The translations under genes and the position numbers were made by a program. This document shows, piece by piece, positions 55,150-64,000 of a stretch of 64,000 bases of DNA. The stretch spans positions 1-64,000 of the forward strand of contig NZ_JAGGLB010000004.1 of assembly GCF_017874215.1 (NCBI RefSeq), read 5' to 3'. This DNA is from Paenibacillus eucommiae. GTDB taxonomy: Bacteria; Bacillota; Bacilli; Paenibacillales; NBRC-103111. The stretch's first letter is position 1, and every line of letters starts with the position of its first letter. The notes below the pieces were generated by a model. That model did no database searches and had not been told where the DNA came from. It saw nothing but the letters and a program-made list of their open reading frames with translations.

Positions 55150-56849
55150 GCTTCTCTCACTCCTTCTAACCACTGTATAAAAGCGCTCGCCATCAATTGA
55201 TCCCACTGTGTGCCTTCGATTGCAGAGCTGGAATAAGGATGATTGATCATATTTTCTTTCAATTCGGTCAGGAAATATATGCCCCATTGATCTAGCTGGC
55301 AAAAATGGTCGTACATCCCGATAAAAACGGCTTGATGGTCGCGTGCAACCTGGCGGTGAAGCTCGTATACCCGTTCAAAGTCCCGGGGGTTGTAGCAAGG
55401 AATATACATCGGATTGCCACCGTTTCCGGCCATGATGACGATTACTGCTTCCGGATAATGCAGCTTCACATATTCAACAATGCCAGTCATCGCTTCGTTT
55501 ATTTTTCCACTTTCACTGCCCGTATCATTAATCAAATATTCTACAAACACGAAATCGAAATGAGTGACTAACGATTGCATCCGCTGGGTGTGCGAGTAAC
55601 CATAGACAGATGAATATCCGCCATCCGAAGCGTTGGTTGTGAAAATCTTTTTGCCTGGATATAGACGGTGCAAGTGCTTGGCGATAAGAAGCGGCCAGTC
55701 CCCTCCGTTAGTCGTACTTTCACCAATAAAACACATCTGAATTTCTTGCTTCTGATCAAGCGCAGGCAGCCACTCTGGATGTACCGCGTTATTGGCTTCA
55801 ATTGTGATGTTTTTGAGCGATTCCTGTCTGCTTCCGGTTGTAAAGCGCAAATCCATAATATGAGGAGGCGTCGTATTTACCGTAACCCGGTTTAATTGCG
55901 GGTAATCCTCAAGCAGCTGCTGCCAGGGAAGGCGTACATTCCAATATACCGGCTTCCCGTCTCCCCTCAGGCATGGAACATCCAACTCTCCGTTCTCCAG
56001 CACGGTCTGCGTAATACTATCTCGCTTCGTACTATCCCGTTTCGGACCACAGTCGGCTGACGCGTCAGCAAGAGCGTATTCACATAACTCAGAATGGATG
56101 ACTACCTCAAGATCATTGGACTTCTGCCTGGAAATGGCATAGCTTCTAGGCTGATAATCAAGATGGCGGCTTTGCAAATCGAATGCAGCCAAGCCTGCTG
56201 TCTTGCCATCACTTGGATTCGATTCAATTTGCAGCGTACATGTCCGCTCATAAACCGCATCTGCCCCCCAAGAGACGAATATCGAAGCGAGGGCAAGACC
56301 GTCACCAGGTAGCTCAGGAGGGTCAGGCAGCAGCAGACCTGTTTCTTCCATTCTTCGCCAATCGCCTTCTATCAGCCTGATTTTGCCACTTCCGTCCACA
56401 TAAACAAGATGATAGCGGCATGTGTAAATATCATAGTCGAGCAGGACCGGATCGCCTGTTTTCAACTTGCCGCCCGGCTTCACCTTAATTGAACCCCAGT
56501 AATCGTCACTGACGTAATCCTGATCCTTTGTGTATATAAGCTTACGGTCCACCGAATACACCTTAAGCGTTCCCGGCACCCGCATTTGATACAGCTTGAA
56601 ATTGGAGCCCCGCCTTCCACTGCCGTCCCATCCGCAAGGGGAAACAGACCCTTCACTTTCCAGCGTATAATACTGATCGTGTAACGATAAACGCGGCGAC
56701 GCCGGAAGCGGCAGCGATGCTATTCCTTCCGTAGTAACGATCTTTCCGTCAACCTCGATACACCCGGGTGCCACGGTTACGGCCATGCTGGCCGGATTTG
56801 TTGCTGCTACCTTTAGCCCATCAATCCACTTTACTACCACCGCACTCAT
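55146..56849 (-). CDS. SGNH/GDSL-type hydrolase with N-terminal extension
   Basis: 567 residues if ATG 56849 is used (AAGGA 11 nt upstream); nearby alternatives are possible. Residues 1-320 are an uncharacterised beta-rich region (VYSVDRKLIYTKDQDYVSDD). The C-terminal ~240 residues are an SGNH hydrolase: Ser in MCFIGESTTNGGDW, Asn in VEYLINDTGSE, Gly-rich VIVIMAGNGGNP and a late His in MINHPYS. Likely a carbohydrate esterase (deacetylase). No signal peptide, so intracellular. Confidence 0.78.
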   Translation of the reverse strand: MSAVVVKWIDGLKVAATNPASMAVTVAPGCIEVDGKIVTTEGIASLPLPASPRLSLHDQYYTLESEGSVSPCGWDGSGRRGSNFKLYQMRVPGTLKVYSVDRKLIYTKDQDYVSDDYWGSIKVKPGGKLKTGDPVLLDYDIYTCRYHLVYVDGSGKIRLIEGDWRRMEETGLLLPDPPELPGDGLALASIFVSWGADAVYERTCTLQIESNPSDGKTAGLAAFDLQSRHLDYQPRSYAISRQKSNDLEVVIHSELCEYALADASADCGPKRDSTKRDSITQTVLENGELDVPCLRGDGKPVYWNVRLPWQQLLEDYPQLNRVTVNTTPPHIMDLRFTTGSRQESLKNITIEANNAVHPEWLPALDQKQEIQMCFIGESTTNGGDWPLLIAKHLHRLYPGKKIFTTNASDGGYSSVYGYSHTQRMQSLVTHFDFVFVEYLINDTGSESGKINEAMTGIVEYVKLHYPEAVIVIMAGNGGNPMYIPCYNPRDFERVYELHRQVARDHQAVFIGMYDHFCQLDQWGIYFLTELKENMINHPYSSSAIEGTQWDQLMASAFIQWLEGVREA

Positions 56850-56910
56850 CCCTTTCATCATCCTTATAGTTCGATAGTTCAATTGTTCAATATTTCAACA
56901 GTTCATAAGT

Positions 56911-57921
56911 TCAATCGCCCTGCAATTGACGTTCCGAAAGCTCGTTTAACAACGGCTCGTCATTCATAAATCTTTGTATATTTTCCCCAAAAATACCCCA
57001 TATCCGTTCGAGGAAATGTGTGCTTTCTGAAGAACCGGATATGTGCGGCGTCATAATCACATTCGGAAACTCCCACAAGGGATGATCCTCTGGCATCGGA
57101 TAGTAATAATGGGTATCCAGTGCCGCCCCCGCAATCCACTGCCCGGATAACGCTTGTAGTAACGCCTGCTCATTAATAATGGGGCCACGAGCCGGGTTTA
57201 GCACAAATGCGGTTGCAGGCAGCGCTTGCAGCTCTTCTTTCCCGATCATACCTTCTGTATGCTTCGTTAAGGGCACGGCGATAATCAAATAGTCCAAATT
57301 CCGTAAAAATTCCTTTTCCTGCCCTGTAGTAAAAACGCTGTCAGGCAGTACACCAAGCGGATCTCCCGTTCCTGGAACGCGATAAATATGGTTGCGTTCC
57401 TTGATCCCTTCCCTAACGAAAACCTGCACATGGACCCCCAGCGCTTTGAGCAGACGCGTGGTCTCCCTTCCGATGCCTCCATAGCCCCATATGCCGACCC
57501 TTGTTCCCCTGATCTCCGTTTGAAAACGGGCGGAACGATCCCACACCTTATTTTCCTGATTCCGGTACATCCCCTTCATATTGCGGGCTAATTGGATCAT
57601 CATGGAGACGTTCCACTCTGAAATCGGAACATCAAATACGCCTTGGGCGTTGCTGGCACGGACTCCTTGCTCAAGCATACCAATGCCGAGGAGCTGATTG
57701 TAGCCGACCGAGCTGATCTGGACCCATTGCAACGATTCAAGATCATGAAAATTATCAGGCGGCGTGCTGCAAAATAAAATATGCTGATCCCGCATCATAT
57801 CCTTCGGGAGGCTGTCCGGGTCTTCACGAAAGGGTACCCATGTAACGTTGATGCCCTGTATGCTTTTCAGCTTTTCCATTCGTTCCGGCTGAGCCGGCAT
57901 ATTGATAAGCACATTGATCAT
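56911..57921 (-). CDS. D-2-hydroxyacid dehydrogenase
   Basis: 336 residues from ATG 57921 (GGGGGA 7 nt upstream). NAD loop VGIWGYGGIGRETTRLL, catalytic Arg in LNPARGPIINEQALL, Glu and His in MPEDHPLWEFPNVIMTPHISG. Interconverts a 2-keto acid and a D-2-hydroxy acid. Next to an acid-sugar dehydratase-like gene it may reduce a keto-deoxy sugar acid. A short AGTTCA-type repeat includes its stop codon. Confidence 0.88.
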   Translation of the reverse strand: MINVLINMPAQPERMEKLKSIQGINVTWVPFREDPDSLPKDMMRDQHILFCSTPPDNFHDLESLQWVQISSVGYNQLLGIGMLEQGVRASNAQGVFDVPISEWNVSMMIQLARNMKGMYRNQENKVWDRSARFQTEIRGTRVGIWGYGGIGRETTRLLKALGVHVQVFVREGIKERNHIYRVPGTGDPLGVLPDSVFTTGQEKEFLRNLDYLIIAVPLTKHTEGMIGKEELQALPATAFVLNPARGPIINEQALLQALSGQWIAGAALDTHYYYPMPEDHPLWEFPNVIMTPHISGSSESTHFLERIWGIFGENIQRFMNDEPLLNELSERQLQGD

Positions 57922-57951
57922 AGCTGCTTCCCCCATTTTGCTTTCAAAGCT

Positions 57952-59166
57952 TTATGTCATTAATCTTTTACCCGGTACATCATTAAACTCTCCGCTGCCG
58001 GGAATGAAAGGATATTTATTTTTGATTGCATCGGTTAATACAATGCCTAAACCCGGACGTTGAGGCGGCAGTACTTTCCCATTCACCATTCGAAATGAAT
58101 CCTGTACGATCTCACTATGCAAGCCTGCGTAATCGGGTGGGATTTCCAGCAATAACGTATTGCTGCAAGCAAATCCGAAATGAATATTTTGCATCAAGGA
58201 GCCTCCGGCCCCCCAGCTGTGGGTAGCGATTGTCCTGTTCTTCGCTTCCAGCATTCCGGCAATTTCCATACAGGTGCCAAGTCCTCCAGTGAAGGAAGCA
58301 TCGGGCTGACCAATATCAAAGCAATCCTGATCAATGTATGTTTTCCATTCCCCGCTTCCTGTCAGGCACTCTCCTCCAGCTATGGGAACTGAGGTGCTTT
58401 TGCAAAGCTCCGTGTAAGAAGCGGCGTCTGTATAATGCAATGGTTCTTCAAAAAACAGCAGATTATAGGGCTCTAACGCCTTCAATACGATTTTGGCCGT
58501 ATCCAGTCCCCAAGTGTTTGTCGGGCTGTTCCCCATGTGGCCGTCCATCATGATCTGGACTTCACCACCGACATGATTCCGGATATACTCCATTTTTGCC
58601 GCTTCAAATGCTGCGATTTCGTGGCTTGACTCAGGCATGAACCATCCCTTGTTAACATCAAAACTGCCAGCCCCTACCTTGATTCCTTTAAAACCTAGAG
58701 ATAAATAATGATCCAGCTTCGCCCCCAATCTCTCCAGCGGGTAATTGCTTGGCCCTCCCGTGGCATAGCAAGGCAGCTCCTGATGCTTGAGTCCCCCGAG
58801 GAGTTCATACACTGGCAGTCCCTTTGCTTTTCCTTGCAAATCCCATAGTGCAGCTTCGATGCCATTGAGAACTGACAAGCCCAGCCCAACCCTGCACCAA
58901 AAGTTGCCGCAATGAAACATCCGGCGCCATAACAAGGGTATGTCTTCAATGGACTGCCCAATAAGAATTGGTTTGAAAAATTCGACGATTGACGGTACAC
59001 TTTCCGGAAAAAAATATCCGATATACGTTTCACCCAAGCCTGTTAGCTCCGTGTTCGTGTGTATTTCAATAAAAGCAGCGCTTCGCAAAGTACGGCATTC
59101 CAAAATAAACGGATCATTCGTACATGGCCCTGTCAATAAAATCGTCCGAACATCAGTAATGATCAA
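57952..59166 (-). CDS. Enolase-superfamily acid-sugar dehydratase/racemase
   Basis: 404 residues, TTG start with AAGGAGGG 8 nt upstream. Mandelate racemase-like with Lys in GFKGIKVGAG, Asp-x-His in IMMDGHMGNS, Glu in FFEEPLHY, Glu in IAGGECL and His in IATHSWGAGG. The Asp-x-His plus late His pattern is typical of sugar-acid dehydratases such as galactonate or rhamnonate dehydratase. It feeds a keto-deoxy acid to the next gene. The exact substrate is undetermined. Confidence 0.88.
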   Translation of the reverse strand: MIITDVRTILLTGPCTNDPFILECRTLRSAAFIEIHTNTELTGLGETYIGYFFPESVPSIVEFFKPILIGQSIEDIPLLWRRMFHCGNFWCRVGLGLSVLNGIEAALWDLQGKAKGLPVYELLGGLKHQELPCYATGGPSNYPLERLGAKLDHYLSLGFKGIKVGAGSFDVNKGWFMPESSHEIAAFEAAKMEYIRNHVGGEVQIMMDGHMGNSPTNTWGLDTAKIVLKALEPYNLLFFEEPLHYTDAASYTELCKSTSVPIAGGECLTGSGEWKTYIDQDCFDIGQPDASFTGGLGTCMEIAGMLEAKNRTIATHSWGAGGSLMQNIHFGFACSNTLLLEIPPDYAGLHSEIVQDSFRMVNGKVLPPQRPGLGIVLTDAIKNKYPFIPGSGEFNDVPGKRLMT

Positions 59167-59191
59167 ATGCTGCTCCCTCCTTGTTCTGATC

Positions 59192-60010
59192 CTATGATTT
59201 TAGCTGCTCACCCTGATCACTCTGAATACTGGACTGCAATAGAAATTCCGCACCCTTTTCATACCACGAGGTTCCCATTGTATGTCCTTCGTCATCTGTG
59301 CAGTAGAAATCTATCTGGGCGTCTTTTTGAGTATCCATTTCGCCCGAATGTTGAGTTCGCTCCGCTAGCTGCAGAGCAAATTTACAACAGCTCCATGTAT
59401 TCACACGTGTATCATGATTTCCTATTGCAATAAATACCGGCTTATTTATCATTCCATCGATATAATGAGACAAGCGCAGCCGATTTACTAATTCTGTACT
59501 CTGGATAGCTGAGAATTCAGCAAGATCATTCCAATCGGTCACAGGTGCAAATGCTCCGCCTTTCACAACTCTTGCATCAGCAGCTAATAATCGCAATGCC
59601 ATATAGCCGCCCCGGGAAGTACCACTGACGATAATATGGCCTGGCTTCACCAGCTTTTCTTCAATGACTTTATCGATAATGGAGCCTGCCTCTTCCAGAA
59701 ACGAGAGAAACGGATCCCGCTCCTCCTGAACAGCTTGGCTAAAACCGTGAAGCCCTTCTTCTCCAAGCTCGTTCAAGCGTGCGCCATGACCCGGCAAATC
59801 AAAGCTAATGGCATAATGACCGTGCTGAACGAATTTTTGGGCAACAAGACAGAAGGGTTCTTGACAAAGAGAAGTGTTCCAGTCCATCGCAAACGTCAGT
59901 AATACATATGGATTTTCATGGATACGCTCCTTATCCGGGCTCATCAAATAATAAGGCAGCGTTCGATTTCCCGTTTGTACAGCATGTTCAGTTACAGATT
60001 CGGATCTCAA
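59192..60010 (-). CDS. Alpha/beta hydrolase
   Basis: 272 residues if TTG 60010 is used (AAAGGCGG 6 nt upstream); TTG at 60028 would overlap the permease stop by 4 bases. Oxyanion region LLTFAMDW, nucleophile Ser in VSGTSRGGYMAL, Asp in IAIGNHDTRVN, His in TDDEGHTMG. Resembles the prolyl oligopeptidase/acetyl xylan esterase group. Lacks a signal peptide. Possibly removes ester groups from imported oligosaccharide. Confidence 0.82.
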   Translation of the reverse strand: MRSESVTEHAVQTGNRTLPYYLMSPDKERIHENPYVLLTFAMDWNTSLCQEPFCLVAQKFVQHGHYAISFDLPGHGARLNELGEEGLHGFSQAVQEERDPFLSFLEEAGSIIDKVIEEKLVKPGHIIVSGTSRGGYMALRLLAADARVVKGGAFAPVTDWNDLAEFSAIQSTELVNRLRLSHYIDGMINKPVFIAIGNHDTRVNTWSCCKFALQLAERTQHSGEMDTQKDAQIDFYCTDDEGHTMGTSWYEKGAEFLLQSSIQSDQGEQLKS

Positions 60011-60024
60011 AGCTTTACCGCCTT

Positions 60025-60900
60025 TCAACCTTTGATCGCACCAACCATAATGCCCTTCACGAAATATTTCTGCGCAAAAGGGTACACGAGCACAATGGGC
60101 AGCGTCGTTACAAGCAGTGCAGCGTTCTTAATGGCTTCCGGGGTTAAGGATCGTTCCGTACCAGTTCCCGTCAATTGCCCCATATTTACATTTTCCATAA
60201 TAAGCCGCCGCAAAAAAAGCTGAAGCGGAAATTTATCCGGGGAGCGCATGTACATAATGGCATCGATCCAAGAATTCCAGTGACCGATCGCATAGAACAA
60301 GCCAATTGTAGCCAGTGCCGGCAGCGATAACGGAAGTATAATGCGGAACAGGATGGTCAGGTCGGGTGCCCCGTCAATTCTTGCGGATTCTTCCAAGGAC
60401 TCTGGAATGGACATGAAGAAGTTTCTCATCAGCAGGATGTACCACGCACTTACAAGGCTAGGCAATATATAGACCCAGTAACTATCAATCAGCTTGAGGG
60501 ATGCAGTCAGCAGGTAACTGGGAATGAGCCCACCGCTGAACAGTATCGTTATGACAATGTAAAACACCATTTGATTCCGGCCGGGCAAATATTTTTTGGA
60601 CAACGGATAAGCAATCAGCACCGTTACCAGGAGATTCAAAGCGGTGCCGATCACTGTACGGCCAAAGCTGACCACAAATGCTCTCACAAGTCCGGAGCCT
60701 TCAGAAAAAATGCTTCTATAGGCTTCAAATGTGATGGGATTGCCATCAGCAAACATATAGTTGATATTGGTCTGATTAGTGATAGAGACAAGAGCTACGT
60801 ATATAAAGGGACCTATGATACTGAGCATCAGTATGACCATCAAGCCATAATTAACATAGTCGAATGCCCTTTCCGACGTGCTCATTCGTTGATAACGCAT
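60025..60900 (-). CDS. Sugar ABC permease, LplC type (importer 3)
   Basis: 291 residues, six membrane segments, EAA loop LEESARIDGAPDLTILFRIILPL, tail QKYFVKGIMVGAIKG. AGAGGAGG is 7 nt before the ATG. Pairs with the permease 12 bases upstream. Its nearest relative in the window by motif is the importer 2 LplC-type permease. Confidence 0.93.
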   Translation of the reverse strand: MRYQRMSTSERAFDYVNYGLMVILMLSIIGPFIYVALVSITNQTNINYMFADGNPITFEAYRSIFSEGSGLVRAFVVSFGRTVIGTALNLLVTVLIAYPLSKKYLPGRNQMVFYIVITILFSGGLIPSYLLTASLKLIDSYWVYILPSLVSAWYILLMRNFFMSIPESLEESARIDGAPDLTILFRIILPLSLPALATIGLFYAIGHWNSWIDAIMYMRSPDKFPLQLFLRRLIMENVNMGQLTGTGTERSLTPEAIKNAALLVTTLPIVLVYPFAQKYFVKGIMVGAIKG

Positions 60901-60912
60901 GGTATTCCTCCT

Positions 60913-61875
60913 CTACCACAAGCTTCCGGAACCGAATCTTCTAGCGATTTTATTGGTAGCAATAATCAAGAGAAGGGCAATTACCGATTTGGTTAATCCT
61001 ATCGCTGTACCGAAACCATAGTTTAATCGAACTAATCCTTCTCTGAACACATAAGTATCGATAACATCAGACACATCATAAACCACTGGAGAATACAGCA
61101 AATAAATTTGTTCGAAGCCTGCGTTCAAAATGCCCGCTATATTAAGAATAAAGACAATGATGATCATATCTTTAATAGACGGTATCGTGATGTACATGAT
61201 TTTTTGAAATCTGTTCGCCCCGTCTATCGTAGCGGCTTCATACATCTCCTCGTCAACACCAGCGATCGCCGCCAAGAAAATAATGCTGCTGTAACCAACA
61301 GTTTTCCAGATTTCGCTGATCACCAATATCGTACGGAAATACGTACTCGATCCCAACACATACACAGGCTCAATATGAAGAAGATTAAAAAACCACTCCA
61401 GGAGACCAGTTGACGGTGACAAGATAATGAACATCAAGCTTGATACAACTACCCAAGACAGGAAATGGGGAAGGTACGATACAGTTTGGGCAATTCTTTT
61501 AAACACACTGGATCTGATTTCGTTTAGCAATAATGCCAATATAATCGGGGCGGGAAAGCCAAAAAGCAGCTTGTAACCGCTTATAATAAGGGTATTGAAA
61601 AATACTCTTGTGAAATAGTAAGATTCAAAAAACTTTTGAAAATGAGCAAAGCCCACCCAATTTCCAAAAAAAATGCCAGCAATGCCTTGGACGGGTTTGT
61701 ATTCTTTAAAAGCAAGCAGGATGCCGACGAAGGGAATGTAGTGAAAGACAAAAAAGTAAAGGAGTGCGGGAAGCGACATCAAATAAAATACTTTATATTT
61801 CAGCAGGTTGTATACAAAGCCTTTTTTCGTTTTAGTACTATAAGGCGGAATCGCCATCGTTTGATTCTTCATCAT
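60913..61875 (-). CDS. Sugar ABC permease, LplB type (importer 3)
   Basis: 320 residues from ATG 61875 (AAAGGTGG 8 nt upstream); a GTG 12 bases earlier is also possible. Six membrane segments; EAA loop EMYEAATIDGANRFQKIMYITIP; tail VVYDVSDVIDTYVFREGL. No binding-protein gene lies beside it, unlike importers 1 and 2. Confidence 0.93.
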   Translation of the reverse strand: MMKNQTMAIPPYSTKTKKGFVYNLLKYKVFYLMSLPALLYFFVFHYIPFVGILLAFKEYKPVQGIAGIFFGNWVGFAHFQKFFESYYFTRVFFNTLIISGYKLLFGFPAPIILALLLNEIRSSVFKRIAQTVSYLPHFLSWVVVSSLMFIILSPSTGLLEWFFNLLHIEPVYVLGSSTYFRTILVISEIWKTVGYSSIIFLAAIAGVDEEMYEAATIDGANRFQKIMYITIPSIKDMIIIVFILNIAGILNAGFEQIYLLYSPVVYDVSDVIDTYVFREGLVRLNYGFGTAIGLTKSVIALLLIIATNKIARRFGSGSLW

Positions 61876-62055
61876 TGGGTTATCCACCTTTCCCCACCTT
61901 TTGTTGATAATAAAACACGATTAGCTCCACACCGATTTTTTCACGTTTTCAGACATCAATTACTCTTGCTACACTTGATACACTCGTTCCACCTCTTCCC
62001 CCTGCCATTTTCACAATATCGGGTGCGGGGCGCTGCCTTCCTCATCCATGCTTTT

Positions 62056-62123
62056 ATTGTAATAACCAGGCGGGGGGCATGCCATGAACTGTTTTGTCAT
62101 TTCTTGAACTGTCTTGTTATTTC
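62056..62123 (-). promoter_or_regulatory. Activator-type promoter of importer 3 permease operon
   Basis: Minus strand: GAAATAACAAGACAGTTCAA (62104-62123) and GAAATGACAAAACAGTTCAT (62084-62103) are direct repeats with a 20-bp period. The second overlaps by one base TGGCAT (-35-like, 62079-62084), then 17 bp, then TACAAT (62056-62061). Likely site of the regulator encoded just upstream. The rest of 61876-62126 has no gene. Confidence 0.7.
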
Positions 62124-62126
62124 CGA

Positions 62127-63734
62127 TTATTTATTCATAAAGCTCTTCGGGCTTTTGCCTGTTACTTCTTTGAAAGAGCGGCTAAAATGCTCTGTGCTTG
62201 TGTACCCTACCTTCTCAGCTATCTCATAAATTTTCAAATGGGTTGTATCCAAATATTCCTTGGCTTTTTCAATGCGAACCTTCACCAAAAACCTCATAAA
62301 CCTTTCACCTGTTTGCTCCGAGAATAAGCGGCTTAAATGACTTTCACTGACTTGCAGACTTTGAGCTACCTTCGATAAAGTAATCTGCTCCCCATAGTTC
62401 CCATAAATATACTGCTTCGCCTGTTTGACCAGGTAACTCTCTCCGTTGTTCTCCTCACAAATCATCTGTAAAATCCGTCTTAACCACTCATTCAATTCGT
62501 TCAATGTGCCGTAAGTTTGCAATCGTTTATAATACGCTTCGAACACTTCCATCATCTGCATAAGGATTTGCTTCTTCAAGCTATGGTCATAAAGAACGCT
62601 GGCATATACGCCGTAAATCAGCTTAATTTGTTTGAAATCATTAGGATCAGACGTAGTGCTGGTAATTAAAAGTTGTTGAAGCATAGCCTCAAGCTGCTCT
62701 TCAAGCGGGTTCTCCAGAAAACCCCTTAATATATGGCTTCCCTTCTCCACCTTATCGTCCAGACGATCCATCTGGTGGGTTACGACCTCGTCAAAGAAAG
62801 TAATTGTACTCTTTCCCTTCACAAACTTATATTCCACCGCCTGGCTCGCTTGCTTGTACATATGAATCATATGACGGAATCCCCTCAAGGAAACGTCGCT
62901 GATTCCACTTGAAACGGTGACATTCAAATATTGCACCAGCACATGATGGATACGCTTATGTAAATGCCACAGCGTTTCTTTGATTAACTTACTGCTTGGT
63001 ATCTCATTAAATGAAAAAATAATCACATACTCGCCAGGATGATTGGAGAAAACGTCGCCGATTCTATCTTCGTTCAAAATTTCCTCGATAATGTTCAGCA
63101 TGGAAAATAACAGCAGCTGTAAGCTATCATCGCCATATTTACGCTCCAGAATATCGAAATCCTCAATTTGAAGTATGCTCATATATAAATTTTTTGGCTT
63201 CAGCAGCAAGCCCAATTGGTCAATTTCAAAATCAAGCTTCTCATCATTCAGACTTCTCCCCCAAATTAATTCCTTGAAAAAAGCTGCCCGCAAGCTGGCT
63301 TTGTTTTGAGTGACCAGCTTTTGCAATTTTACATGCTGATTCGTTTTTATCCGATAGTCTGTAATATGCTCCTTTACCTTGGCAAACAGCTGCTTAAGCT
63401 GCTCGGGATTCATTTCTGTCTTCAGGATATAATCATAAATCCCATAGTTATAAGCCTCCTTGACCAAATGAAAATCATCATAGGAGCTCAGAACAACAAT
63501 CACGATATCGGACTGATCTGCTCTAACTTCTCTAATCAGCTGCAGTCCATCCATAACAGGCATTCGGATATCTGTCACAATAATGTCAGCCTCAAGGCTT
63601 TTGATTTGATCCCAGGCATCCTTCCCATTGCTAAACTCACCCACAAATCGAAATCCGTGTGCGTCCCAATCCAGAAACGATTTAAACGCAATCCGCACCA
63701 GCGGCTCATCATCTACAAGTATCACATTTAGCAC
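62127..63734 (-). CDS. AraC-type response regulator, YesN (importer 3)
   Basis: 535 residues, GTG start with GGGG 8 nt upstream. Receiver 1-120 (VDDEPLVR; phospho-Asp in IIVTDIRMPVMDG; Lys in ILKTEMN), a middle region of ~300 residues with GGDEF-like ruin character, and a C-terminal AraC domain (LSKVAQSLQVSESHLSRLF; IYEIAEKVGYTSTEHFSRSF). It is 3 bases after the kinase gene. Presumed activator of the tandem sites 3-70 bases downstream of its stop. Confidence 0.94.
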   Translation of the reverse strand: MLNVILVDDEPLVRIAFKSFLDWDAHGFRFVGEFSNGKDAWDQIKSLEADIIVTDIRMPVMDGLQLIREVRADQSDIVIVVLSSYDDFHLVKEAYNYGIYDYILKTEMNPEQLKQLFAKVKEHITDYRIKTNQHVKLQKLVTQNKASLRAAFFKELIWGRSLNDEKLDFEIDQLGLLLKPKNLYMSILQIEDFDILERKYGDDSLQLLLFSMLNIIEEILNEDRIGDVFSNHPGEYVIIFSFNEIPSSKLIKETLWHLHKRIHHVLVQYLNVTVSSGISDVSLRGFRHMIHMYKQASQAVEYKFVKGKSTITFFDEVVTHQMDRLDDKVEKGSHILRGFLENPLEEQLEAMLQQLLITSTTSDPNDFKQIKLIYGVYASVLYDHSLKKQILMQMMEVFEAYYKRLQTYGTLNELNEWLRRILQMICEENNGESYLVKQAKQYIYGNYGEQITLSKVAQSLQVSESHLSRLFSEQTGERFMRFLVKVRIEKAKEYLDTTHLKIYEIAEKVGYTSTEHFSRSFKEVTGKSPKSFMNK

Positions 63735-63737
63735 CGG

Positions 63738-64000
63738 TTATTCCCCTCCCCGCTCTTCTTCACGAAACAAAGGCAGCCGCACTTTGACCTGCGTCCCCTC
63801 TCCCATCACACTCTGCACTTCTACTCCATAACCAGCGCCGTAGCTGATCCGGATCCGGTCATTGACGTTCTTAACCCCGATACTGACATACGAGTTTGTA
63901 TGCTCTTTTTTCGTAAATAGCTGCTGAATGTCCTCCTCAGACATGCCAACACCGTTGTCTTCCAGGCTGAACGTTATATGATCCGGCTCAAGGATGCCTC
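63738..64000 (-). CDS. Sensor histidine kinase, YesM type, C-terminal end
   Basis: Runs off the right edge. The visible ~86 residues are the end of the HATPase domain: ITFSLEDNGVGMSEEDIQQL (the G1 box), then GVKNVNDRIRISYGAGYGVE and a final Arg/Glu-rich tail. Partner of the YesN regulator 3 bases downstream. Confidence 0.85.
   Translation of the reverse strand, partial: GILEPDHITFSLEDNGVGMSEEDIQQLFTKKEHTNSYVSIGVKNVNDRIRISYGAGYGVEVQSVMGEGTQVKVRLPLFREEERGGE

Noticed and set aside
61938..61951. cre site before the importer 3 permeases
   Set aside because: TGAAAACGTGAAAA matches at 12 of 14 positions but lacks the conserved T and C of the second half; too weak to list.

Overview
The window looks like chromosomal DNA of a Paenibacillus-type Gram-positive spore former. 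The evidence is a collagen-like spore-surface protein, an S-layer-homology enzyme, three LplA/LplB/LplC-type sugar ABC systems with YesM/YesN-like or membrane AraC-type sensors, lipoprotein signal peptides, strong AGGAGG-type ribosome sites, and frequent TTG and GTG starts. This is inference from gene content; no rRNA, tRNA or CRISPR was seen.

Layout. 1-588: 3' end of a collagen-like gene. 948-6853: ROK regulator and a giant S-layer-anchored DUF4838 enzyme. 7.4-8.7 kb: DoxX gene, then a gene-poor stretch with short tandem repeats and a four-hairpin array. 8.7-21.6 kb (all minus): sensor kinase and regulator, LplABC importer 1, a secreted parallel beta-helix protein, kbl plus an SDR, a ceramidase-like protein and a GNAT enzyme. 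21.9-23.6 kb: small genes (Rrf2, SUKH, unknown, Dabb). 23.7-27.1 kb (plus): two genes, each behind a copy of the same promoter, ribosome site and 21-codon leader ORF. 27.1-29.7 kb: two further hairpin arrays, one broken by an IS66-type element. 29.8-32.1 kb: divergent FabF-like and MmyB-like genes. 32.3-40.6 kb (plus): LplABC importer 2, sialidase-like protein, amidohydrolase and membrane AraC sensor. 40.7-64 kb (all minus): importer 3 locus with kinase and regulator, two permeases, an acid-sugar pathway, propeller enzymes, a separated solute-binding protein and a 1862-residue secreted protein.

The three importer loci each pair sensing, uptake and breakdown of a complex carbohydrate. In locus 3 the permeases and the binding protein lie 8.5 kb apart, yet their promoters carry the same 20-bp element in exactly the same position relative to -35 and -10.

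The least explained structures are (1) the duplicated leader peptides at 23812 and 25281; (2) four arrays of four hairpins (8.1, 27.2, 27.8 and 52.9 kb) that keep a 50-52 / 61-62 / 50-51 bp spacing while the stem sequences differ; (3) a 250-bp near-palindrome next to two of these arrays; and (4) short tandem repeats that abut or run into stop codons.
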